Part shown: piece by piece, positions 26,177 to 34,820 of the stretch
Layout: every line of letters starts with the position of its first letter
Position numbering within the stretch: the stretch's first letter is position 1
Notes under the pieces: generated by a model
What the model was told of the DNA's origin: nothing
What the model saw: the letters and a program-made list of their open reading frames with translations, nothing else
The model's database searches: none
Made by a program: the position numbers and the translations under genes
DNA from: Allokutzneria sp. A3M-2-11 16
GTDB lineage: Bacteria > Actinomycetota > Actinomycetes > Mycobacteriales > Pseudonocardiaceae
NCBI RefSeq assembly: GCF_024213555.1
Contig: NZ_JANAVO010000017.1
Span: 1-64,000 of the forward strand
Direction of reading: 5' to 3'
DNA: 64,000 nucleotides

Positions 26177-26941
26177 ATGTCCAGAGCAGCCCTGCTCGCC
26201 GCCGCCCTGATCGCGGGCGCCGCCGTCACCGCGCCGCATGCGGGCGCCGTGACCGAACCCCCGACGAGCTGGCCGATCGCCTTCGCGGACGAGTTCGACG
26301 GCACCGAGATCGACCGCGACCGGTGGACCATCCACTCCAATGCCGAAGGCGACCGATGCCTTGGTAACAAAGGGAACAACGAGCAGCTGGAGTGGCACAC
26401 CTGGAACGCGCTCGCCCTCCGCGACGGAAAACTGGTGATGACCGCCCGCAAGGACAACCCGGAGCCGGGTTACGAGTGGTCCGGAGCCCTGATCACCACC
26501 GCGCACGGCTGCGGCAAGGGACCGGCCCGGGAATTCCAGGTCCAGGCCGGTGACTACGTCGAGACGCGGCTGAAACTGCCCAAGGACAAGGGTTTCTGGC
26601 CCTCCACCTGGACGTGGGATGGCAGCGGCAAAACAGAGCAGGACAACTACGAGTACTACAGCGACAACCCGTTCCGGCTCTACTTCACCAACCACCAGAG
26701 CCCCGGCGGGCAGTGCCAGCACCAGAACCCGGTGGACCTGACCCAGGACTGGCACACCATCGGGCAGCTGCTCGGGCCGGACGAGACGGTGTGGTTCCTC
26801 GACGGCAAGGAGGTCTGCCGCCAGGGCTCGTTCGCCGGAAACGGGGCCCTGGTGCTGGACATGTTCGTCTACTCCAAGATCCCGCCGGAGGTCACCGAGG
26901 GCTCGATGGAGATCGACCACGTGCGCGTCCACCGCAAGTAG
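26177..26941 (+). CDS. Secreted GH16-type beta-glucanase-like protein
   Basis: 254 residues with a signal peptide ending near HAGA (about residue 24). The domain matches GH16 laminarinase/beta-glucanase-like enzymes: ADEFDGTEIDRDRW at the N-terminus, LVMTARKDN, and a catalytic motif TEQDNYEYY that preserves ExDxxE. HEWxNW is replaced by WHTIGQLLGPDETVWFLDGKEV, typical of the sheet. It likely cleaves beta-1,3 or mixed glucans outside the cell. Its 3' end is 5 bp from the convergent histidine kinase gene. Confidence 0.85.
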   Translation: MSRAALLAAALIAGAAVTAPHAGAVTEPPTSWPIAFADEFDGTEIDRDRWTIHSNAEGDRCLGNKGNNEQLEWHTWNALALRDGKLVMTARKDNPEPGYEWSGALITTAHGCGKGPAREFQVQAGDYVETRLKLPKDKGFWPSTWTWDGSGKTEQDNYEYYSDNPFRLYFTNHQSPGGQCQHQNPVDLTQDWHTIGQLLGPDETVWFLDGKEVCRQGSFAGNGALVLDMFVYSKIPPEVTEGSMEIDHVRVHRK

Positions 26942-26946
26942 GGAGA

Positions 26947-28935
26947 TCACGACAGCGGGACCAGCGCGCGGACGGTCGTGCCGCCGGGACCGCTGTCGAT
27001 CTCGCAGCCGCCGCCGACCGCGCGGGTGCGCTCGCGCAACGAGTCCAGGCCGACCCCGAGGCCGAGCGGCTCGACGATCCCGGTCCCGTCGTCGCGCGTC
27101 TCCACGACGATCCACTCCTCGCCGACCGAGACCCGCAACGCGATCGACCGCGCACCGGCGTGCCGCGCGGCGTTGGCCAAGGACTCCGCCGCCACGTGGA
27201 ACACCACCTCCTCGTGCACCCCGGGCAGCGGGTCCGGCAGGTCGCACGTCACCGGCGTCTCCGTGGTGGACAGACGGCGGCACAGCTCCACCAGCGCACC
27301 GCGCAACCCGTGCTCCTCCAGCAGGAGCGGCCGTTGGTTCCTCGTCACACGGCGGAAATCGGCCACGATCTGTCGCATGTGGACCATCACGGAGGCCAGC
27401 AACGCCCCGGCCTCCGAGCGCGGTGGCACCATCGTCCGCACCGCGCCCAGCTGCAACGCCACCCCGGCCAGCGCCGGACCGAGACCGTCGTGCAGATCCC
27501 GCCGCAGCCGCAGCCGCTCCTCCTCGACACCGCGTTCCAGGCGCTCCCCCACCAGCACCGTGCCGATCACCGCCGCGGTCTGGTCGACGATCGGCTCCAA
27601 CGCCGCGATGTCCAGCTCGTCCAACGTTTCCTGACCCGAGCGCGGCCACACCGACAACCGGCCGGACTTCCCGAGCGCGAACACCGTCGGCTCCGCGTCC
27701 GCGGCACCGACGCCCGCCAGTTGCCTGCCGTCGACCTCGATCGTCGCGGCGGGCAGGCGCAACACGCTCACCACCGTCTGGCACACGGCGAACGGGATCT
27801 CGTTCGGCGGCACCCCTTTCAGCCGTCGTGGCAACGCGCGCAGCAACCGGTACGGCTCCGCTCGATCCCCGTAGAAAGCCCGGTCGACGCGACGGCGCAC
27901 AAAACGCACGGCATCGCGCAGCCCGAACCCGGCCACACCGGTGGCCAGAGCGACCACCAGCGCTCCCCAGGAAGCCGCACCGGGGAGCACCCTCGCCAGC
28001 AACGCCGTCACCAAGAGGTAGGACAGCACCAGACCACCGATGACCGTCACCACGATGACCGTGGCGCGTGCGGCGCGGTCGAGCTGGTACAGCCGCGTCC
28101 GGGTGAGGACGAACCCCAGCACGGGCAGGCCGACCAGGACGACCAGTCCGCGGCAGGTCAGGAAGAACTCGTCGGGCAGGACGATGACCGACGTGACGTA
28201 GGACCGCGTCGCGAACCAGGTCTCCAGCGAGAAGGCCAGGTAGATCAGCACGGAGATCACCAACGCGACGGCGATCTGCCTGCGGGCGAACCGTCCTGCC
28301 CGGCGCAGCCTGGAGAACAACGACACCAGGCACAACGCCCACAGCAGGTAGTGCGTCACCGCCGCGATCTTGAAGGCCGCGTCCCATGGCGAGTCGAGCC
28401 CGTGCGCGGGCCCCTGGCCGGGAACCGGCACCGACGACGACGCCAGCGGCACCGACGCCAGCACGATCAGCAACCCGGTCGACGCGACGACGGGCAGCGC
28501 GACCAGCACCGGCCGCCACCGCCTGCCCGGCAGCCTGCCGTCCGGGAAGAGCAGCGCCAGCGCGGGGAACACCACGACGCTGGTGAAGTTCAGCGTGATC
28601 CAGGTGACGAAGATCGCCACCCGGGCCCAGGGCGGCAGCTCGAACAGCATCGCCGCGCTGAGCAGCGGGTAGCACGAGGCCGTGACCCCGGCCGTGAGGA
28701 ACAGCCACGCCAGCGGCTGCCTCGGCCGGCGCGTGACGACCAGGGCACCCATCACCGAGAACGCCAGCCCCTCGACCGACTGCTCCACCATCAGCGCCCA
28801 GAACCAGGCGGACCGGGCCGGGCCGCCCGTGGCCCACGCGTACGCCGCCCAGGCCGCGACGGTCGCGACGACGCAGCCGAAGCTGATGGCGGTGGCGAGG
28901 GCCGTGGCCCGGCCGGAGAACCGCTCCCCCTGCAT
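26947..28935 (-). CDS. Sensor histidine kinase (HisKA_3 / NarL class), orphan
   Basis: 662 residues. About ten predicted membrane helices fill residues 1-330, a GAF-like region follows, then the phosphoacceptor RLRLRRDLHDGLGPALAG and an HATPase domain with DDGTGIVEPLGLGVGLDSLRER. This class usually pairs with a LuxR-type response regulator, but none adjoins it here. The signal is unknown. Confidence 0.9.
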   Translation of the reverse strand: MQGERFSGRATALATAISFGCVVATVAAWAAYAWATGGPARSAWFWALMVEQSVEGLAFSVMGALVVTRRPRQPLAWLFLTAGVTASCYPLLSAAMLFELPPWARVAIFVTWITLNFTSVVVFPALALLFPDGRLPGRRWRPVLVALPVVASTGLLIVLASVPLASSSVPVPGQGPAHGLDSPWDAAFKIAAVTHYLLWALCLVSLFSRLRRAGRFARRQIAVALVISVLIYLAFSLETWFATRSYVTSVIVLPDEFFLTCRGLVVLVGLPVLGFVLTRTRLYQLDRAARATVIVVTVIGGLVLSYLLVTALLARVLPGAASWGALVVALATGVAGFGLRDAVRFVRRRVDRAFYGDRAEPYRLLRALPRRLKGVPPNEIPFAVCQTVVSVLRLPAATIEVDGRQLAGVGAADAEPTVFALGKSGRLSVWPRSGQETLDELDIAALEPIVDQTAAVIGTVLVGERLERGVEEERLRLRRDLHDGLGPALAGVALQLGAVRTMVPPRSEAGALLASVMVHMRQIVADFRRVTRNQRPLLLEEHGLRGALVELCRRLSTTETPVTCDLPDPLPGVHEEVVFHVAAESLANAARHAGARSIALRVSVGEEWIVVETRDDGTGIVEPLGLGVGLDSLRERTRAVGGGCEIDSGPGGTTVRALVPLS

Positions 28936-29029
28936 GCCACGACCTTAGAACCGGCGGCAAGGAGGAGCGGTTGACCAGTCGAGTCGATCCCGTTTCCGCG
29001 ATCGCGGCGCTGCGTGTTAGATGCACGGC

Positions 29030-29437
29030 ATGAGCCTCAAGCCCGGCCGTGCGCTGCTGCTGATCCTGCCGCTGACCTTGGCCTTCACCGCGTGCAGCAG
29101 CAGTCAGGACCAGTTCGCGAAGGAACTCAAGGCAGCCGGTTTCACCACGGTGGGCGAACCGAGGACCGACACCGAGAAGAAAACGAAGAAGGTCGGCAAG
29201 CGAACGGTCAAGTCGTCCCAGAAGATCATCGAGATCACCGTCCGCGTCAAGGGCTGCGATCTGGAGTTCGCCAAGGCCGCGGACAGCTCCGGCTATTGGC
29301 TTGACGAATTGCACGTCAACGGGCAGGAACCGGACTGGCCGGAATACCCGGAGAACCTGCGCTACGCCGATGCGGTCGCCCTGCTGGGCAGTGGAAAGCC
29401 GAAGCCGCCCGGATTCGCGAGCTGTTACCGGCCGTGA
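29030..29437 (+). CDS. Putative lipoprotein
   Basis: 135 residues with a lipobox LAFTAC and a small Lys-rich domain containing two further cysteines. I do not recognise the family. TTAGAT (29017-29022) placed about seven bases before the ATG at 29030 suggests a leaderless transcript and favours this start over ATG 29021. Divergent from the histidine kinase. Confidence 0.65.
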   Translation: MSLKPGRALLLILPLTLAFTACSSSQDQFAKELKAAGFTTVGEPRTDTEKKTKKVGKRTVKSSQKIIEITVRVKGCDLEFAKAADSSGYWLDELHVNGQEPDWPEYPENLRYADAVALLGSGKPKPPGFASCYRP

Positions 29438-29477
29438 CGCGTGTTCGACCCCGCCAACCCTCACGCTTGAACGCTCG

Positions 29478-29753
29478 TCAGCAGGTGCGACCGGCGTAGT
29501 GCGCCCCGCGCACCTGCAGCACGCTGCCCAGGTAGTGGTCACCGCGGCCGACGCACTTCTCGTAGTCCGGCGCGAGGACCGTGTTCACGTAGATGACGAC
29601 GCGGCCCCCGCCGCAGTGGTTGTAGCGCGCTTCCTCGACCTTCTTGTAGTAGCCGCACGGGGCCGCGGACGCCTCGCCGGAAACTGCGACCGACATCCCG
29701 AGCACCGCTCCGGTGATCGACAGCACGGCGACGGCATGACGAACAAAACTCAT
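29478..29753 (-). CDS. Small secreted protein, DUF6355-like
   Basis: 91 residues: a signal peptide ending SGEASA, then a mature part of about 60 residues with CGYYKKVEEARYNHCG, a later Cys and a terminal Cys. The pattern CGYY...YxHCG resembles DUF6355 proteins found near actinobacterial biosynthetic genes; function unknown. ATG 29753 has AGGTGG upstream. The region upstream (29754-29836) is AT-rich and has CTTGGAAA (29764-29771) facing TTTCCAAG (29807-29814). Confidence 0.7.
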   Translation of the reverse strand: MSFVRHAVAVLSITGAVLGMSVAVSGEASAAPCGYYKKVEEARYNHCGGGRVVIYVNTVLAPDYEKCVGRGDHYLGSVLQVRGAHYAGRTC

Positions 29754-29836
29754 CTTTTTCCACCTTGGAAAATAGGAAACAAATACACAAACTGGCGAAT
29801 GTGCCATTTCCAAGCTGAATGAGGGTCACTTCGAAG

Positions 29837-31750
29837 TCAACGCGTTCGAGCCGCCGCCAACTCGGACACGCGCAGGCCCTTGGCGTCGCAGTAGCCGCGC
29901 AGGGTCAGCGCGAGCTGCCCCGCGTGCCGCTCGTGCTTCTCCCGGCGGGCGAACTCGATCACCGCGCGCAGGTTCGGCAGCTCGCGGTCGAACCACGTCA
30001 CCCCGTTGCCGACGAAGGCGATCACCGCGTCCGGCACCGGGGTGAACCGCGCCCGCCCGGTGATCTGCCGGTCGGCCTCGTTGGCGGAGTACAGGTAGTG
30101 GTCCAGCAGCCGGACCGCCGCGGCGGGCTCGTCGGGCTCGTCGAGGCCGAGCGCGTGCTCGCGGAGCAGGTCGTGCAGCCGGTAGCGGCCCGGAACATGT
30201 TGCTGCACAAGGTGAACGCCGAGCAAGGCCTCCAGCGTGTCCTCGGCGTCGTCCACCGAGACGTCCAGCAGCGCGGCCGCGGCGTGCGGGGTGATGTCGA
30301 CCCCGGGATGCCTGCCGAGCAGTCGGAAAGCACGGCACAGCAAGGGCTCCAGCGCTTCGCAGGAGACCGCTAACGCCGTGGAGCCCTTGCGCAGCCTGAT
30401 GACCAGCTCTTCATCCGTCCACTTAGGACAGATCGCTCCGACGAGGCGCAACGCGAGCGGGAGATAGCCGCACAGCCCGGCGACGGCGCCACCGTGCGCG
30501 GAGCGGCGACCGGCCGCGCGTTCGAAGAGCTCCACCGCCTCCGGCTCCGGCAGCGGGCCCAGCGACAACGCGGCCGCGTCGAGCCCGGTCGGCCGCTGCC
30601 GCGCGGTGATCAGCGTCAGGCAACCGGGCGCACCGGGGAGCAGCGGCCGGAGCCGGTCGGCCTCGGCGGCGTTGTCCAGCACGAGCAGCACCCGCCTGCC
30701 CGCCAGCCGCGCCCGCCAGGCGGCCGCGCGCTCGCCCAGCTCGTCGGGGATGTCCTCCGGGGCCGCCCCCACCGCGCGCAGCAGCGACTCCAGCGCGTCG
30801 CCCACGGACACGGCATTCCCTTGCAGGTCGAGGAAGAGCTGCCCGTCCGGGTACCCGGCGGCGAGCAGTCGCGCCGCGCACGAGACGAGCGTGGTCTTGC
30901 CGACGCCAGCCGCCCCGTCGACGGTGAGCACGCTCGCGCCCTCGGACACGGTGTCGGACAACCACTTCAGCTCGCGGTCGCGACCGGTGAAGTCGGTGGG
31001 CACGCGCGGCAGGTCGGTTCGCGCCGTCCACGTGCGCTCCACCACGGGCGGGGCACCGCGCAGCACGCGTTCGTGCAGGTCACGCAGTTCCGATCCGGGC
31101 TCGACGCCCAGCTCGCCGACGATCCGGGCGCGCGCGTCGCGGAAGGTCTCCAGCGCCTCGGCCCGGCGGTCCGCGTGCCAGAGCGCGAGCATCCGCAGCT
31201 CCAGCAGCTTCTCGTGCAACGGGTGCGCCGCCAGCAGGTCGCCCACGTCGGCCAGCACCTCACCGGCCCTGCCGAGCCGCAGCTGCTCCTCGCCGAACCG
31301 GCACCGCGTCAGCAGCCACTGCTCCTCAAGGGCTTCCCGCGTCCGCTGCGCCCACTCGCCCTCGATCCCGGCGAGCGGCGGGCCGCGCCGGAGGGCGAGC
31401 GCCGGGCCCAGGTCCCCGGCGGCGACGAGCGCGCGGAACCGCACCAGGTCGACGTGCTCCGGCTCGATCGCCAGGCGGTAGCCGTCGTTCTGGAACACCA
31501 GGACGGAGGCGCCGTCGGCACCGGCCGCGACGAGGACCCGCCGCAACCGGGCGACGTAGGTCTGCACGAGGTTGCGGGCCCCGGCGGGCGGGCGGTCCGC
31601 CCAGACCCGGTCGACCAGCGCGGGCACGCCGACCACCCGGTCCGCCTCGGCGGCCAGGATCGCCAGCACGCACTGCTGGCGCGCGGGCCCGACCTGGACC
31701 GCGCGATCGCCGTCGCGGACCCGGACCGGACCGAGCAGGTCGATCTCCAT
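29837..31750 (-). CDS. AfsR/SARP-family regulator (BTAD + NB-ARC), without TPR tail
   Basis: 637 residues. An OmpR-like winged helix (EIDLLGPVRVRDGDRAV, residues 1-90) and a bacterial transcriptional activation domain lead into an NB-ARC ATPase with Walker A GAAGVGKTTL and a Walker B-like VLLVLDN. AfsR-type proteins usually continue with TPR repeats; this one stops shortly after the helical domain following NB-ARC, so it is short for the full family. Such activators control secondary metabolism, but no biosynthetic cluster adjoins it. ATG 31750 is preferred over 31771 because GGGGGAC precedes it. Confidence 0.88.
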   Translation of the reverse strand: MEIDLLGPVRVRDGDRAVQVGPARQQCVLAILAAEADRVVGVPALVDRVWADRPPAGARNLVQTYVARLRRVLVAAGADGASVLVFQNDGYRLAIEPEHVDLVRFRALVAAGDLGPALALRRGPPLAGIEGEWAQRTREALEEQWLLTRCRFGEEQLRLGRAGEVLADVGDLLAAHPLHEKLLELRMLALWHADRRAEALETFRDARARIVGELGVEPGSELRDLHERVLRGAPPVVERTWTARTDLPRVPTDFTGRDRELKWLSDTVSEGASVLTVDGAAGVGKTTLVSCAARLLAAGYPDGQLFLDLQGNAVSVGDALESLLRAVGAAPEDIPDELGERAAAWRARLAGRRVLLVLDNAAEADRLRPLLPGAPGCLTLITARQRPTGLDAAALSLGPLPEPEAVELFERAAGRRSAHGGAVAGLCGYLPLALRLVGAICPKWTDEELVIRLRKGSTALAVSCEALEPLLCRAFRLLGRHPGVDITPHAAAALLDVSVDDAEDTLEALLGVHLVQQHVPGRYRLHDLLREHALGLDEPDEPAAAVRLLDHYLYSANEADRQITGRARFTPVPDAVIAFVGNGVTWFDRELPNLRAVIEFARREKHERHAGQLALTLRGYCDAKGLRVSELAAARTR

Positions 31751-31853
31751 CGCCGTCCCCCAAGTGATCAAGCCGAGTTTTCCGCGTCGTCACCAGGCGG
31801 TCCAGCGTTGTTACAGCTCCGTTCCAGCGCATTTGCCCAATCTCTGCCGCGAC

Positions 31854-32987
31854 TTAACGTGGGCTGGGCAGACCGACCAGCACCAGCAGCCCGACGAGCA
31901 CGGCGGTCACGTACAGCGAGGCCCCGGCCAGCGGGCTGACCGCGACGAGCACCGCGACCACCGGGAACGCGATCGCCAGGGGTGAGCGACCGCGCGGCAG
32001 GACGTGCAGCGCCCACACCCCGAGCAGGTACGACGCCACCGGGACCGCCGTCGCCATGCCCGCGGCGAACTCCGGGACGCCGTCCGCGCCGGTGCGGAGA
32101 TCGACGGCGACTTCGAGGCCCGCGCCGACCGCCCCGGCCGAAGCGAAGATCACCAGGTGCCCGTAGCCCCACCGCAGCGAGGCGTTCAGCGAGGTCAGCA
32201 GGTCCTCGGCGGGCTTGTCGAAGTACAGCCACCACAACGAGAACACGATGACCAGCCCGGCCGCCGCGACCCCGAACAGGCTCACCGAACCGTGGCCCTC
32301 GTCGATCGCCGACCGCACCGCGTTGGTGGCGGCGAGGATCGACTCACCGAGCACGATCAGCGTGAACAGGCCGTAGCGCTCGGCGATGTGGCCCGGGTGC
32401 CACGGTGTGGTCGCGCCGCGCTCCGCGAGCGCCGGGACCGCGATCTCGGCGAGCAGCAGCACGAAGAACGCGGGCAGCAACCACTGCTGCGGCAACGCCA
32501 GCCGGACGAGCCAGCCGATCTGCACGAGGGTGATCCCGGCCGCGTAGCGCAGCGCGGTCCGCCGCCGCTCGGGGTCGGCCTTGGCGGCGCGCAGCCACTG
32601 CGTCACCATGGCCAGCCGCATCAGCACGTAGCCGTAGGTGATCACCGTGAAGTCGCCGTGGTCCAACGCCTGCCCGACACCCGCCGCGAGCACAAGCGCG
32701 CCCGCGATCTGCACGAGCGTCGTCACCCGGTAGGCCGTGTCGTCGGTGTCGTAGGCGGAGGCGAACCAGGTGAAGTTCATCCACGCCCACCAGATCGCGA
32801 AGAACACCATCGCGTAGCCGAGCACGCCCTGACCGGCGTGGTGTTCGACGACGGCGTGGTGCAGCCCCGCCGCGGCCTGGGCGACGGCGACGACGAAACA
32901 CAGGTCGAACAACAGCTCGAGCGGGGTCGCGGCGCGGTGCGCCTCGTTCGCCCCGCGCGCCGTCATCGGCCGGTACCAGGTGGTCAC
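31854..32987 (-). CDS. Low temperature requirement A (LtrA) family membrane protein
   Basis: 377 residues with about ten membrane helices and the LtrA hallmarks ATPLELLFDLCFVVAVAQ near the N-terminus and AERYGLFTLIVLGESILA in mid-protein. The function is unknown in any host. It starts 7 bp after the DUF6766 gene stop, with GGAGCAC as ribosome site, as last member of a four-gene operon. Confidence 0.9.
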   Translation of the reverse strand: MTTWYRPMTARGANEAHRAATPLELLFDLCFVVAVAQAAAGLHHAVVEHHAGQGVLGYAMVFFAIWWAWMNFTWFASAYDTDDTAYRVTTLVQIAGALVLAAGVGQALDHGDFTVITYGYVLMRLAMVTQWLRAAKADPERRRTALRYAAGITLVQIGWLVRLALPQQWLLPAFFVLLLAEIAVPALAERGATTPWHPGHIAERYGLFTLIVLGESILAATNAVRSAIDEGHGSVSLFGVAAAGLVIVFSLWWLYFDKPAEDLLTSLNASLRWGYGHLVIFASAGAVGAGLEVAVDLRTGADGVPEFAAGMATAVPVASYLLGVWALHVLPRGRSPLAIAFPVVAVLVAVSPLAGASLYVTAVLVGLLVLVGLPSPR

Positions 32988-32994
32988 GTGCTCC

Positions 32995-33666
32995 TCATCC
33001 CGCTTCGTCGGTGGTGGAGTGGGCGGCGCCGACCGGCTTGGACTCCGGCGACCCGCGCTGCCGCAGGTACACGCTGAACACCGCCATCGACCCGATCGCG
33101 AGGAACTCCGACTGCCAGTTCTGCAGGCTGCGGTTCCAGAAGTCGGCCGTGCCCAGGTACTCCGCCCACGGCACCGGGTCCTCCAGCATCGCGAGCTGGT
33201 CGGCGTTGTACGCGCTCACCCCGGCGACGGACTGCACCAGCCACGACAGCAGGAAGATCCCGCCCATCACCAGGCCGAGGGAGTTGGAGAAGACCCTGGT
33301 CCGCCAGCCGCCCGCGTGCGCCCACTTCGGCGCTTCGGGTCCGGCGTGCGAGCCGACCTGCTGCTTCTGGTCGGACTCCAGCCCGATGTCCCGCGGTGGC
33401 TTGGACTCCGGGGAGCCGCGCTGGATGAGCCAGACCGTGGCGATGATGTAGAGGAAGAACTGGAGGTACTCCGACTGCCAGTTCTCCGCGACGTCCACGG
33501 CGAACTCCGAGGACGCGAGGTAGCGGAAGAAGCCCGGTTCGGCGCCGCCGTCCGCGAGCCGCCGCTGCACCAGATCGGCGTACCCGGCGAAGGCCTGGCC
33601 CCCGAGCGCGCCGAGGAAGAGCAGGCCGAAGAAGACGCCAACACCGTTGTCGCGCAAGAACTTCAT
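32995..33666 (-). CDS. DUF6766 family membrane protein
   Basis: 223 residues. Two homologous halves each hold a membrane helix pair and the repeat NWQSE...QRGSPESKP (first copy about residues 62-90, second about 182-211), suggesting an internal duplication. The function is unknown. Its ATG overlaps the stop of the 29-residue peptide gene (ATGA, 33663-33666). Confidence 0.8.
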   Translation of the reverse strand: MKFLRDNGVGVFFGLLFLGALGGQAFAGYADLVQRRLADGGAEPGFFRYLASSEFAVDVAENWQSEYLQFFLYIIATVWLIQRGSPESKPPRDIGLESDQKQQVGSHAGPEAPKWAHAGGWRTRVFSNSLGLVMGGIFLLSWLVQSVAGVSAYNADQLAMLEDPVPWAEYLGTADFWNRSLQNWQSEFLAIGSMAVFSVYLRQRGSPESKPVGAAHSTTDEAG

Positions 33667-33752
33667 CGGCCGAGCACCCCCAGCACGAAGAAGAACACCA
33701 GCGCGCCGATGACGATGATCAAGTACGCGGAGAACATGCCGCGGGAGATCAC
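33663..33752 (-). CDS. 29-residue single-helix membrane peptide
   Basis: GTG start overlapping the upstream lipoprotein stop (GTGA, 33749-33752) and stop overlapping the DUF6766 ATG (ATGA). The peptide contains MFSAYLIIVIGALVFFFVLG, a single hydrophobic helix. Double coupling to conserved-looking neighbours argues that it is translated. It may be a subunit or regulator of the DUF6766 or LtrA membrane protein; this is inference. Confidence 0.65.
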   Translation of the reverse strand: MISRGMFSAYLIIVIGALVFFFVLGVLGR

Positions 33753-34150
33753 GACCCCTCCAGCACGCAGTCGTAGGGCTGGTCGCCGCGCGGGGTGCAG
33801 CCCGCGCCGGAGATCCGCCAGCCGTGGGCGAACTCCCGCAGGAACAACGTGTCGCCGCCGGTCCGGACCTGCGCGGCGTCGCCCCACACCTCGACCTCGC
33901 GCACCGCGGCCGAGGGGAGCTTGAGCGTGCCGAGCGCGATCGCACAGCCTTCCGGCCGCAGCGCCTCCATGCGGCGCAAGGTCTTCGGCGTGAGCAGTTC
34001 GCACGCGGCCTTGGCGTCGCCCTTGGCCAACGCGCCGACGAACGCGTCCGCGGCGGATCTGACGGAGTCTGTTTCCGAGTTGGACACTGAGGCACATCCG
34101 CTCGCGAGGACCGCGGCGGCCACGGCGATCACAACCCTGGAGCCGGGCAC
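33749..34150 (-). CDS. Putative lipoprotein
   Basis: 133 residues: lipobox LASGC, then an NTF2-like-looking domain with AADAFVGALAKGDAKAACELL, which resembles the helix of SnoaL/DUF4878-type folds. Three cysteines in the mature part. First gene of the operon lipoprotein - peptide - DUF6766 - LtrA. Function unknown. Confidence 0.7.
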   Translation of the reverse strand: MPGSRVVIAVAAAVLASGCASVSNSETDSVRSAADAFVGALAKGDAKAACELLTPKTLRRMEALRPEGCAIALGTLKLPSAAVREVEVWGDAAQVRTGGDTLFLREFAHGWRISGAGCTPRGDQPYDCVLEGS

Positions 34151-34159
34151 CGTCGCACC

Positions 34160-34798
34160 CTAACCAGGCTGTCGCGATCCGGCGCGCTGAAGTTCTTCGG
34201 CGGCGCCCCGCAGGTCCCGCACGAGATCTTGGTAGGCGGCGTCCCGATCGGGAGCGCGGAGCACCGCCGAGGGGTGCTGCGTCGCGGTGACGCGGGCCGG
34301 GAAGTCAGGCAGGTCAAGGATTTCACCGCGGTGCTCGGTCAGCTTGAAACCGGGCCCGAGCAACGACTGCGCCGCCGTCGCGCCCAGGCAGACCACGAGC
34401 GCGGGGCGGATCGCGGCGAGCTCGGCGACCAACCACGGGCGGCACGCGACGGCCTCGGAGCGCGTCGGCTTCTTGTGGATGCGGCGCTTGCCCCGGGCCT
34501 CGAACTTGAAGTGCTTCACCGCGTTGGTGACGTAGGCGCGTTCGCGATCGATGCCCGCCTCTTCGAGCGCGCGGTCGAGCAGGCGGCCAGCGGGCCCGAC
34601 GAACGGCTCACCCGCGCGGTCTTCCTGATCACCGGGCTGCTCGCCGACGAAGACGGCGTCGGCCGAGCCGGGCCCGTCGCCGAACACCGTCTGGGTCGCG
34701 TCACGATAGAGGTCGCAGCCCTCGCAAGACGCCGCCGCGGACCTCAGTTCACCGAGGTCGGCGGTGTCCGGCGGCTGCGCTCCGGGATGCTTCACCAC
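34160..34798 (-). CDS. udgX: UdgX family uracil-DNA binding/excision protein
   Basis: 212 residues of the family-4-like uracil-DNA glycosylase superfamily. Four-Cys iron-sulfur ligands begin with CEGCDLY; motif A is GEQPGDQED; the loop GKRRIHKKPTRSEAVACRPW contains the KRRIH signature that defines UdgX, whose His forms a covalent bond with the abasic sugar after uracil removal; motif B is ATQHPSAVLRA. It handles uracil in DNA. It lies 9 bp downstream of nothing coupled; the lipoprotein operon follows. Confidence 0.92.
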   Translation of the reverse strand: MVKHPGAQPPDTADLGELRSAAASCEGCDLYRDATQTVFGDGPGSADAVFVGEQPGDQEDRAGEPFVGPAGRLLDRALEEAGIDRERAYVTNAVKHFKFEARGKRRIHKKPTRSEAVACRPWLVAELAAIRPALVVCLGATAAQSLLGPGFKLTEHRGEILDLPDFPARVTATQHPSAVLRAPDRDAAYQDLVRDLRGAAEELQRAGSRQPG

Positions 34799-34820
34799 GC
34801 CTGGGGCATTGCCCCGCGCG

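Noticed and set aside
26090-29542. 1150-codon open frame on the minus strand
   Set aside because: Composed of frame-shadow of the GH16 and histidine kinase genes; Arg/Gly/Pro-rich with no domain, and both real genes explain the region.
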